Assembly: GCA_020629335.1 (NCBI GenBank)
Contig: JAHDDN010000385.1
Location: 1 to 5,493 of the forward strand
Reading direction: 5' to 3'
Source: Chitinophagales bacterium
GTDB lineage: Bacteria > Bacteroidota > Bacteroidia > Chitinophagales > UBA2359
DNA: 5,493 nt
The position numbers and the translations under genes are program-made. Shown here piece after piece: positions 1 through 5,493 of this stretch. How positions within the stretch are numbered: position 1 is the first letter of the stretch; each line of letters starts with the position of its first letter. The notes below the pieces were generated by a model. That model did not search any database and was not told where the DNA came from. It saw only the letters and a list, made by a program, of their open reading frames with translations.

Positions 1-3
1 TGA

Positions 4-29
4 TACTTATAGTCCGTAGTCTTAAAGTC
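4..29 (+). promoter_or_regulatory. Tandem C-box operator upstream of the controller gene
   Basis: Two imperfect palindromes of the form GACT-nnn-AGTC stand side by side: TACTTATAGTC (4-14) and GTCTTAAAGTC (19-29), separated by CGTA. Each differs from the ideal at one or two positions, and their centres are 15 bp apart. From memory this matches the C.Esp1396I operator in motif, linker start (CGT) and spacing. In that family two C dimers bind cooperatively. The left (distal) site mediates activation, and filling of the right site shuts the promoter down. The right site here lies where the -33 region of the C/R promoter would fall. The identification rests on motif and context; binding is inferred. 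Confidence 0.85.
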
Positions 30-30
30 A

Positions 31-47
31 TCTATTTGCGATATTTG
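31..47 (+). promoter_or_regulatory. Candidate -7 region of the C/R promoter
   Basis: Two overlapping-quality matches to the Bacteroidota -7 element TAnnTTTG occur here: TCTATTTG (31-38) and GATATTTG (40-47), each with one mismatch. The second fits better with the operator, because it would place the -33 region inside the right C-box. No TTG is present at the expected -33 position, so the promoter should be weak without C protein. With 40-47 as the -7 element, transcription would begin within about 6 bases of the ATG at 60, giving a leaderless or nearly leaderless message. The exact element is uncertain. Confidence 0.5.
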
Positions 48-59
48 TTTAAAAAATAA

Positions 60-299
60 ATGCAGAAATTATACGCCAAAGAAGATAAAAAATTTCTTAA
101 ACAGATTGGAAATAAAATCCGTCAACTTCGATTGGAATCAGGCTTGTCTCAAGAAAAACTTGCTTTTGCAAGTAATTTAGATAGGACATATATTGGTTCA
201 GTGGAGCGAGGTGAACGGAATATATCAGTAATAAATTTACGCAAGATTTCCTCCGCATTAAAAATTCAATCATTTGAACTATTAAAAATTGAGGAATGA
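60..299 (+). CDS. Controller (C) protein of the R-M system, XRE-family HTH regulator
   Basis: This 79-residue protein is a compact all-helical HTH_3/XRE domain, the usual size of R-M controller proteins. The helix-turn-helix spans about residues 30-50: positioning helix SQEKLAFASNL, then recognition helix DRTYIGSVER. The run NLDRTYI and the following ER-x-x-RN (residues 49-54) are hallmarks shared with C.Esp1396I and relatives, where the Arg and Tyr of the recognition helix contact the C-box. The protein should act as a dimer on the tandem operator at 4-29 and the single operator at 3086-3096. It would first activate and then limit C and R expression, and hold down M. The ATG at 60 is chosen because it lies just after the promoter and gives the standard length. 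There is no Shine-Dalgarno, only an A-rich stretch. The gene overlaps R by 4 bases (ATGA), suggesting translational coupling. The dimer tail is short and ends in acidic residues. C-protein identity is firm; the regulatory mode is inferred from relatives. Confidence 0.92.
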   Translation: MQKLYAKEDKKFLKQIGNKIRQLRLESGLSQEKLAFASNLDRTYIGSVERGERNISVINLRKISSALKIQSFELLKIEE

Positions 300-1351
300 G
301 TAAGCACCTAAAAAAAGCATTAGAAAAAGTCAATTCAATTAGCAAATCAGATTTAACAATTTATGATAAGATAGATGTGGGTGACAAGAATTATTGGTTA
401 ACAGCATTTGAACTTCAAGAACTGTTAGACGCTAAGCTAACTGGAATCAACCTTCACGGCCTACCATTAAGAACGAGATCAAAAACAGTTAAATCAGAAA
501 TTTGTAAAGCACTTGGTTATCCTATTCCTAAATCATTCAAGAAAACGAAACCGAGATTTGTAGGGCAGCAATTTGATACCTACACACAGAAATCAAACAA
601 TTTACAAGTTTGGAATGAGGATTTAGATGTGAGCAGAAGATATGTTTTAATAAGAATCAATAATGATGATATTATTACCAAAATAAAAGTGGTATCAGGA
701 AGCGACTTGGCACCATTAGATACAACTGGAACATTAACACAAAAGTATCAAGCAAAGCTAAAAGATATTGAAGATAAGTATGAACTTGTTAGCGATATTG
801 ATACTAAATATATTATAGATTTGTGTAGTGATAGAAAAATAAGTTCTCTAGCGAAATTTAGTCCTACTGATAATCCGAAAAAAGGATATTTATTACCAAT
901 TAAAACAGTTTATGAAGTCTTGAAGAATATTGTTGGAAAAACATTTGTAGATCCAGGAAGTGATCAAGAAAGAAATCGTGGTGCAGAATTGCATAAATTG
1001 GTCTGCAAAGCATTAGGATTCACTTCATATCAAGATAATGGACAATTTCCAGATGTAAGAAATCAATTATTAGAAGTGAAGCTTCAAACATCATCAACCA
1101 TCGACTTAGGTCTAGTTTCACCTAATAGTGAAGTGCCTTTGGATATGGAGAAGGTAAATGATATAACTATTCGTCATTGTGATGTTAGATATGCTATATT
1201 TTATGGGTCAATTGAAGACGGGATTGTAAAAGTTACCAATTTGATAATTACCAATGGTAAAGATTTTTTTGGTAGATTGCCAAAATTTGAGGGTAAAGGC
1301 TTAAACAAAAAGATACAAATTCCATTACCCAAAAACTATTTTGATTCATAA
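296..1351 (+). CDS. Type II restriction endonuclease, PD-(D/E)XK fold (family not recognised)
   Basis: This 351-residue soluble protein has no signal peptide or membrane segment. A PD-(D/E)XK nuclease core is visible in the C-terminal third: FPD (251-253), six residues, then EVK (260-262), preceded by an amphipathic helix with an acidic residue (GAELHKLVCKALG, 229-241). D253, E260 and K262 are the likely catalytic, Mg2+-binding residues. The N-terminal 200 residues include a basic segment (LPLRTRSKTVKSEICKALGYP, about 56-76) that could contact DNA. I cannot assign them to a named family, and the recognition sequence is unknown. Endonuclease function is assigned from the motif plus position: directly behind a C gene, overlapping it by 4 bases, and convergent with an adenine methyltransferase. 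Expression should follow the C operator, giving late production after entry into a host. GAGGA abuts the ATG directly, too close for a classical ribosome-binding site, so coupling to C translation is more likely. The gene is strongly AT-rich compared with the bat genes. Confidence 0.82.
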   Translation: MSKHLKKALEKVNSISKSDLTIYDKIDVGDKNYWLTAFELQELLDAKLTGINLHGLPLRTRSKTVKSEICKALGYPIPKSFKKTKPRFVGQQFDTYTQKSNNLQVWNEDLDVSRRYVLIRINNDDIITKIKVVSGSDLAPLDTTGTLTQKYQAKLKDIEDKYELVSDIDTKYIIDLCSDRKISSLAKFSPTDNPKKGYLLPIKTVYEVLKNIVGKTFVDPGSDQERNRGAELHKLVCKALGFTSYQDNGQFPDVRNQLLEVKLQTSSTIDLGLVSPNSEVPLDMEKVNDITIRHCDVRYAIFYGSIEDGIVKVTNLIITNGKDFFGRLPKFEGKGLNKKIQIPLPKNYFDS

Positions 1352-1352
1352 A

Positions 1353-3065
1353 CTAGACTGGGTCTACCTGATAAGCTTCGGCTACTTTTAATTCCAGTTT
1401 TTTAATAAGAGCTTTCTTATTGTTAGCCTTAAAATTAGAAGAATTTAATTGTTTAACTGTCGCAATAATTTCCTTTGAAACTTTTGAGGTCAAATTGGGA
1501 AGCGGATATTTTTCAACATACTGCGTAAAATACCTTCTACGACCAGAATAGAGTTTATTATTAAACATTAAATCATGATACTTTGTCATTAACGCCGAAT
1601 TAGCAATTCCTTGTATTAATAATAGTTGCTCTATCTCATCCTGTGTTTGGGCTATCATCCAATAACAATTACCATTTACAATTCTTTTACTTTCATCAAA
1701 ATAAAATCTAGGATAACTACTAATATCGGGAAAAACGAGTTTAGGTAGCTGCCAATACGCTGGATTTTGAGGAACCCATAATTCAAACCACTGCCTTCCT
1801 GCATCAATTAAATATTTTCTACTAGACAATTTTTCCTTATGTAGCAAAAGGTATTTTTTAGCATTGGGGTATTGGTCTAAATCTATCGTTTTCCTCTTTC
1901 CTTCTAATGAGAAGTGAGGATAGAGTACTTTGAGTACCTTGTCATTTGAAATTCCCCACGGTTCAATATTCTCCTGAGAAATCAATTCTTTTAAAATGCT
2001 TTTTTCAGGTATGTAAATTTGATCTCCCCAATTCTGTTTTATAAAGACTTTATCCGCAGTAGACTTGATCCCTACACGCACTTTAAATAAGTCACCTATT
2101 ACATTTGACGCAGATTGATTGATTTTATTTATCCAATTTTCTTCTGATTTTGAGAGTAAAGCCCATGAATGTTCTCTTGAATTAATGAACTTAATTTTAC
2201 CTGAAGTCTTTTTATACTTTTTAGAATTGGCAAGGAATAACCCATCTTTATTACTGTTAAAGATTTCATAAAAATCAGCTATATCGTTAGACGAGCGATT
2301 TGAACCATTTATTTCTTCATAAATTCTTGTAAACTTTGAATATTTATTAGTCGGATTGGATTTCTTTTGACCAATAAAAATGGCTGGTAGAACAGCAGCA
2401 TCAAACAATTTAGTATCTCCTAAATCAATAACTTCTAAAATTTCAAAATTATTCCGTAGAAATTTTCTTATGCTCATTCCGCTTTTCGTTGACAAATACC
2501 GATTGGAAGTAATTACTCCCAATAAACCACCTTCTTTCAGAGCATAGGTCATTCCAATTAAAAAAGGATAATACAAATCAATTCTACCCTTTAACCCAAA
2601 TTTTTTTGCTATCATTTGAGCATATTCAGCACCCAGAATCTGCGTTCTCACATAAGGAGGATTGGCTATGATCAAATCTATAGTGTTATTAATAAATTTA
2701 TTGCTAGTATTATTTTTACCAAAAAGATCTTGTTGTTTTGAATTTGGTCTAATCTTTTTTAAAAAATCATCGTGATATAAGTTAATTGAACAACAGTCCT
2801 CAAGATGGTTTAGATTAGATAAAGCCTTATGAAGAAAATTTGGGTTTGAATCGAATCCAATTAGCTCAAAATTACTGCCTTTATTCATTAATTGCTGTGA
2901 GATTGACGCTAGTAATACTCCTTCTCCACAAGCGGGATCAAGCACTTTAACTAACTGGTTATTTATACCCAAATAAGATAATAACTTATTTGAGATGAAA
3001 TCAGCTAGTTTTGGAGGAGTAAATGTCGCTCCCGTTTTTTTTATTAATTGATTATTCTTTGTCAT
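1353..3065 (-). CDS. Type II N6-adenine DNA methyltransferase, gamma class (M.TaqI-like)
   Basis: This 570-residue enzyme would transfer methyl groups from S-adenosylmethionine to adenine in the R-M recognition site, protecting host DNA from the neighbouring endonuclease. The motif order is that of gamma-class methyltransferases: motif X (TGATFTPPKLADF, 11-23), motif I, the SAM-binding loop DPACGEG (43-49), an acidic motif II (GFDSNP, 70-75), and catalytic motif IV NPPY (135-138). The C-terminal half (about 320-525) looks like a TaqI-type target-recognition domain, including VGIKSTADKVF (331-341) and RRYFTQYVEKYPLPN (510-524). Such segments occur in PaeR7I/AccI/HincII-type methyltransferases. 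All catalytic motifs are intact, so the enzyme is probably active. The ATG at 3065 (reading leftward) lies about 15 bases after the -7 element and has no Shine-Dalgarno. The stop codon is one base from the stop of R. Expression is probably repressed by C protein at the operator at 3086-3096. The target sequence cannot be deduced here. Confidence 0.93.
   Translation of the reverse strand: MTKNNQLIKKTGATFTPPKLADFISNKLLSYLGINNQLVKVLDPACGEGVLLASISQQLMNKGSNFELIGFDSNPNFLHKALSNLNHLEDCCSINLYHDDFLKKIRPNSKQQDLFGKNNTSNKFINNTIDLIIANPPYVRTQILGAEYAQMIAKKFGLKGRIDLYYPFLIGMTYALKEGGLLGVITSNRYLSTKSGMSIRKFLRNNFEILEVIDLGDTKLFDAAVLPAIFIGQKKSNPTNKYSKFTRIYEEINGSNRSSNDIADFYEIFNSNKDGLFLANSKKYKKTSGKIKFINSREHSWALLSKSEENWINKINQSASNVIGDLFKVRVGIKSTADKVFIKQNWGDQIYIPEKSILKELISQENIEPWGISNDKVLKVLYPHFSLEGKRKTIDLDQYPNAKKYLLLHKEKLSSRKYLIDAGRQWFELWVPQNPAYWQLPKLVFPDISSYPRFYFDESKRIVNGNCYWMIAQTQDEIEQLLLIQGIANSALMTKYHDLMFNNKLYSGRRRYFTQYVEKYPLPNLTSKVSKEIIATVKQLNSSNFKANNKKALIKKLELKVAEAYQVDPV
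1354..1366. other. Small inverted repeat at the R/M convergence point
   Basis: TAGAC-TGG-GTCTA is a perfect 5-bp inverted repeat with a 3-base loop, starting within the M stop codon (1353-1355) and lying 2 bases past the R stop. It could form a weak hairpin in either transcript. No T-run follows on either strand, so it is a poor candidate for an intrinsic terminator. It is recorded because it is the only structure at the convergence point. Confidence 0.25.
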
Positions 3066-3079
3066 AAAGTATATTTAAT

Positions 3080-3111
3080 CAAAAATACTTATAGTCATCA
3101 GTAAATCAAAA
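3080..3111 (-). promoter_or_regulatory. Methyltransferase promoter, Bacteroidota type
   Basis: Read leftward, TTTTG (3111-3107) is followed by a 19-base spacer and TATTTTTG (3087-3080). The latter is an exact match to the Bacteroidota -7 consensus TAnnTTTG, and the upstream TTG fits the -33 element at the usual distance. Transcription would begin around 3074, leaving a leader of roughly 8 bases before the ATG at 3065. Unlike the C promoter, this one has both elements and should fire without an activator, as needed for early methylation. The assignment is from consensus matching only. Confidence 0.7.
3086..3096. promoter_or_regulatory. Single C-box operator in the methyltransferase promoter
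   Basis: TACTTATAGTC here is identical to the left C-box at 4-14. The exact match extends to 12 bases (3-14 and 3085-3096), and AGTCATC recurs at 26-32 and 3093-3099. The site fills the part of the -33/-7 spacer next to the -7 element and overlaps that element by 2 bases. A bound C dimer would therefore block RNA polymerase. Esp1396I similarly has a single C site that represses its methyltransferase gene. A near-palindrome of this length shared by both promoters of one R-M system is unlikely by chance. Confidence 0.8.
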
Positions 3112-3237
3112 TTAAAGTTAAACCAATGTGATATGCATTATTTCCTTAACTCCATATTAGTAAATACCCTATAATAAACCATTTTTAATCCAATTGTTTA
3201 AATAAAGTTAAAACCCTTCTTTCCCTCTCTCTTATTC

Positions 3238-3261
3238 CCCCAAAACTTATTATCTTTGGGG
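3238..3261 (+). repeat. Hairpin CCCCAAA/TTTGGGG upstream of batA
   Basis: CCCCAAA (3238-3244) and TTTGGGG (3255-3261) form a perfect 7-bp inverted repeat around a 10-base loop, followed by TTTT (3262-3265). It has the outline of a rho-independent terminator for rightward transcription, although the following T-run is short. The right arm overlaps the -7 element at 3251-3258, so the symmetry may instead be incidental to a promoter. No rightward gene ends nearby (R ends at 1351), which makes a terminator role less likely. Confidence 0.4.
3251..3258 (+). promoter_or_regulatory. Likely -7 element of the bat promoter
   Basis: TATCTTTG is an exact match to the Bacteroidota -7 consensus TAnnTTTG and is in the right orientation for batA. 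Transcription would begin near 3265, leaving a leader of about 180 bases before the ATG at 3446. There is no clear TTG at the -33 distance; the corresponding stretch is C/T-rich. A weaker match, TTTATTTG (3406-3413), lies nearer the gene with one mismatch. Consensus matching is the only support. Confidence 0.5.
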
Positions 3262-3338
3262 TTTTAGTAAAGAAGAATAAATAACTAATACAAAAATGCT
3301 GACTAACTTAATCCATGTACTTCGTTATAAAGCCTAGC

Positions 3339-3353
3339 CGATGCGCTGCATCG
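3339..3353. repeat. GC-rich inverted repeat in the batA leader
   Basis: CGATGC-GCT-GCATCG is a perfect 6-bp inverted repeat with a 3-base loop, set in otherwise AT-rich DNA. It lies about 90 bases upstream of batA and would be transcribed if the promoter at 3251-3258 is used. It may be an mRNA hairpin, a protein site, or part of a dispersed intergenic repeat. Nothing in this window distinguishes these. Confidence 0.4.
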
Positions 3354-3445
3354 CCTACATTTTATGCCTTGTCTATCAATAAGCTAGTATCGCATTTGAG
3401 TACCATTTATTTGTTCATCTTTACTTATTGACTGGACAAAACAAT

Positions 3446-4444
3446 ATGTTTCCAAACGACTTCTTTTTTTCCAATAAGTGGTTTTTGTTGCTACTTCTCT
3501 TGATCCCTCTCCTTATCTTTTGGATATGGGCAAAGTACAGGCAGCAATACCCAGAGCTAAAACTATCCAACCTAGCTGCCTTCAAGGGATTTCGCTCTTG
3601 GAAGGCCACCTTACGTCCCTTCCTTACCTTTTTCAAATTGGCAGCATTAGCCCTACTTATCATTGCCCTTGCACGTCCTCAAAATTACTTTGAAGACGAA
3701 GAAGTAAAAGCAGAAGGCATTGACATTGTATTGGCAATAGATATTTCGGGAAGTATGCGCGCCCAAGATTTTGAACCGAATCGTTTGGGAGCCTCGAAAG
3801 AAGTAGTGAAAGAATTTATAGAAAGTCGTGAACATGATCGGATGGGACTGGTGTTATTTGCAGGAGAGAGTTTTACCCAATGCCCTGTTACTACCGATCA
3901 AGGCATTCTCAAAACCTTTTTGAGTGAAGTGGATTTTGGCTTATTAGAAGATGGAACAGCGATTGGGATGGGATTGGCAACAGCGGTAAACCGCTTGAAA
4001 GAGAGTGAAGCAGAAAGTAAAGTCGTCATTTTATTGACGGATGGGGTTAATAATCAGGGGTTGATTGCGCCAATGACTGCCGCTGAAGCAGCCAAATCCT
4101 ATGATGTGAAGGTTTATACAATTGGAGTGGGTACCAAAGGGAAAGCTCCTTATCCTGTACGCGGGTTCTTTGGCCGCACACAAGTACAGTATGTTGATGT
4201 TAATATCGACGAAGAACTCCTAGAGGAAATTGCCGACTTGACCGAAGGTAAATATTTTCGTGCAACCGATAATAATAGCCTTCGAAACATTTATAATGAA
4301 ATTGATCTATTAGAAAAAACAGAAATTGAGGTGACAAGGATTAGTCGTTATACGGAAAAATTTCACTGGTTTGCCTTTTTAGCACTTTGTTGCTTAGGTA
4401 TTGAATTATTTTTGCGAAATACCCTTTTTAGAAGTATCACATAA
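3446..4444 (+). CDS. batA: BatA-like membrane-anchored VWA-domain protein
   Basis: The 332-residue protein has two N-terminal membrane helices (about 12-28 and 57-75). These are separated by a short basic stretch (AKYRQQ, KGFRSWK) that should be cytoplasmic. A von Willebrand factor A domain (about 92-290) follows, then a C-terminal helix (about 307-324). Positive-inside charge places the VWA domain in the periplasm. The metal-ion-dependent adhesion site looks complete: D99-I-S101-G-S103, T171 in DGTAIG, and D199 in LTDG. This is the BatA layout of the Bacteroidota bat operon, which usually follows moxR and DUF58 genes. It was named for aerotolerance in Bacteroides, a role that is disputed; a MoxR-linked envelope function is generally assumed. 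A TTG at 3428 would add six residues in frame. I prefer the ATG at 3446 because the family starts just before the first helix and TTG starts are uncommon. batB follows after 5 bases, so the two are surely cotranscribed. Upstream moxR-type genes are absent from this window. Confidence 0.9.
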   Translation: MFPNDFFFSNKWFLLLLLLIPLLIFWIWAKYRQQYPELKLSNLAAFKGFRSWKATLRPFLTFFKLAALALLIIALARPQNYFEDEEVKAEGIDIVLAIDISGSMRAQDFEPNRLGASKEVVKEFIESREHDRMGLVLFAGESFTQCPVTTDQGILKTFLSEVDFGLLEDGTAIGMGLATAVNRLKESEAESKVVILLTDGVNNQGLIAPMTAAEAAKSYDVKVYTIGVGTKGKAPYPVRGFFGRTQVQYVDVNIDEELLEEIADLTEGKYFRATDNNSLRNIYNEIDLLEKTEIEVTRISRYTEKFHWFAFLALCCLGIELFLRNTLFRSIT

Positions 4445-4449
4445 GAGAT

Positions 4450-5493
4450 ATGTTCCAATTCGAAAATCCAGAGGTGTTATATGCCTTGCTGCTGATTCCG
4501 CTTTTTATACTCCTCTTTTTAATGAGTAGTAGATGGCGTAAAAAAGCAGTGGAGCGTTTTGGTGATCACGAACTAGTGAGTCGCCTTATCCCTGATTTTT
4601 CGATGCGTAGACATGCTACCAAGTTTTTACTATACATACTCGCTTTTGCATTTACCGTCATAGGGCTTGCTAATCCACAAATTGGCTCTAAAACCGAAAA
4701 GATAACGCGTCGAGGGATTGATGTTATTATCGCCTTAGATATATCAAAGAGTATGCTGGCAGAAGATTTGCAGCCTAATCGGTTGGAGCGTGCCAAGCAA
4801 CTGGTCTCTAATATGATTTCGACAATGAATGATGACCGTGTGGGCGTGATTGTTTTTGCGGGGCATGCTTATTTGCAAATGCCTTTGACTTATGATTATG
4901 GAGCCGCCAAGCAGTTTCTTTCGGTTATTAGTCCTGATATGGTGCCTACACAGGGAACGGCTTTGTCGGATGCTATTGAACTAGCGCGTTCTTCCTTTGA
5001 ACAAGAACAGAAAAAGCATAAGGCGATTATCCTCATTTCTGATGGAGAAGATCACGAAAAAGGGGCATTGGCACAAGCAGAAGCGGCGGTTTCTGAAGGG
5101 GCTGTTATTTATACACTGGGTGTCGGTTCGGCAGAAGGCGCGCCCATTCCGATTTATCAAAATGGACGGAAGGCAGGACATAAACAGTCGAGTAGTGGCG
5201 AACTAGTAGTAACGAAGCTCAATGAAAAAATGATGGTGGATTTGGCGCGAGCAGGTCGTGGAGAGTATTTTAGTATTCGAGGTGCGCCTACTGAAACGGC
5301 AACGGTGATTGATGCGTTGAACAAAATTGAGAAACGGGATTATGAGGATCGTAGTTTTACCGATTATGAGGATCAGTTTCAATATTTTATTGGTATTGCC
5401 TTGTTATTGGTATTGATTGAGATGTTGATTTCTGAACGTAGTACAGGCTGGTTTAAGAATTGGAGCTTATTTGAACCGCGAAGGACAGAGTAG
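4450..5493 (+). CDS. batB: BatB-like membrane-anchored VWA-domain protein
   Basis: The 347-residue protein is paralogous in layout to its neighbour. It has membrane helices at about 8-26 and 57-75 with a strongly basic cytoplasmic loop between them (SRWRKKAVERF, MRRHATK). A periplasmic VWA domain spans about 89-295, a C-terminal helix about 311-327, and a short cytoplasmic tail follows. The metal site is intact: D97-I-S99-K-S101, T170 in GTALSD, and D198 in ISDGEDHEKG. The Lys inside the DxSxS motif, the DGEDHE signature and the segment GAPIPIYQNGRKAGH (230-244) are typical of BatB as distinct from BatA. The protein probably forms part of an inner-membrane Bat complex with BatA, working with a MoxR ATPase encoded elsewhere. 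The ATG at 4450 lies 5 bases after the batA stop, with AAGAGA (4443-4448) as a weak ribosome-binding site. The stop codon is the last three bases of the window, so the gene is complete and the operon probably continues into batC (a TPR protein) and batD. Confidence 0.91.
   Translation: MFQFENPEVLYALLLIPLFILLFLMSSRWRKKAVERFGDHELVSRLIPDFSMRRHATKFLLYILAFAFTVIGLANPQIGSKTEKITRRGIDVIIALDISKSMLAEDLQPNRLERAKQLVSNMISTMNDDRVGVIVFAGHAYLQMPLTYDYGAAKQFLSVISPDMVPTQGTALSDAIELARSSFEQEQKKHKAIILISDGEDHEKGALAQAEAAVSEGAVIYTLGVGSAEGAPIPIYQNGRKAGHKQSSSGELVVTKLNEKMMVDLARAGRGEYFSIRGAPTETATVIDALNKIEKRDYEDRSFTDYEDQFQYFIGIALLLVLIEMLISERSTGWFKNWSLFEPRRTE

Larger units (their letters stand above)
3066..3427. other. Intergenic region between the R-M system and batA
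   Basis: About 360 bases separate the divergently transcribed M and batA genes. The left 45 bases hold the M promoter and C-box. Bases 3112-3230 are AT-rich with no recognisable gene, RNA or repeat beyond a chance-level 10-base duplication. The right half carries a hairpin and a TAnnTTTG promoter element (3238-3261) and a GC-rich inverted repeat (3339-3353). The only open frames are short: 13 codons from 3296 and 38 codons from 3315. Neither looks coding. The boundary of the acquired R-M cassette probably lies here, but no terminal repeat marks it. Confidence 0.6.

Noticed and set aside
97..345. Leftward 82-codon open frame over the C gene, and similar frames antisense to or overlapping batA and batB
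   Set aside because: They lie on or across well-supported genes, have no domain or start signal, and are expected shadows.
60..3065. A new defence system, CRISPR array, retron or toxin-antitoxin pair
   Set aside because: No direct-repeat array, reverse transcriptase, toxin-like gene or additional defence gene is present; the three genes are fully explained as a C-controlled Type II R-M system.
3113..3212. Direct repeat TAAAGTTAAA at 3113-3122 and 3203-3212, considered as a target-site duplication or insertion scar
   Set aside because: It is only ten AT-rich bases in AT-rich DNA, and the 80 bases between show no mobile-element structure.
3315..3431. A 38-codon open frame beginning at an ATG at 3315 and ending just inside the TTG-extended batA frame
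   Set aside because: It has no ribosome-binding site, lies over a GC-rich inverted repeat, and its translation resembles no known protein; it is probably chance.
3428..3445. TTG start at 3428 extending batA by six residues
   Set aside because: The extension carries no recognisable feature, and the ATG at 3446 gives the normal family N-terminus directly before the first membrane helix.

Overview
The window looks like Bacteroidota DNA. The right part carries two adjacent membrane-anchored von Willebrand factor A genes of the batA-batB type. Two promoters match the Bacteroidota -7 consensus TAnnTTTG, and strong Shine-Dalgarno sequences are absent. Nothing identifies the genus.

Left part (1-3120): a complete, controller-regulated Type II restriction-modification (R-M) system. 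A small XRE-type controller (C) gene and a restriction endonuclease (R) gene run rightward and overlap by 4 bases. A gamma-class N6-adenine DNA methyltransferase (M) gene runs leftward and ends one base from the end of R. A tandem C-box operator lies upstream of C. A single C-box, sharing a 12-base exact match with it, lies inside the -33/-7 spacer of the M promoter. This layout and operator grammar resemble the well-studied Esp1396I system. There, C first activates then limits its own promoter and R, and represses M. That would give methylation before cleavage when the system enters a new host.

Middle (3066-3427): about 360 bases without a convincing gene. They hold the M promoter and operator, a likely promoter for the bat genes (TATCTTTG at 3251-3258) lying within a hairpin-forming repeat, and a GC-rich 6-bp inverted repeat at 3339-3353.

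Right part (3446-5493): batA and batB, 5 bases apart. Each has two N-terminal membrane helices, a periplasmic VWA domain with an intact metal site, and a C-terminal helix. The window ends exactly on the batB stop codon, so batC/D/E homologues would be expected downstream but are not seen.

The R-M genes are visibly more AT-rich than the bat genes: 15 and 14 G+C in rows 301-360 and 781-840, against 28 and 30 in rows 3961-4020 and 5101-5160. This supports a horizontally acquired cassette next to a chromosomal core operon. No wholly new kind of system is evident. The most interesting material is the regulatory wiring of the R-M system on Bacteroidota-type promoters and an endonuclease whose family I cannot name.
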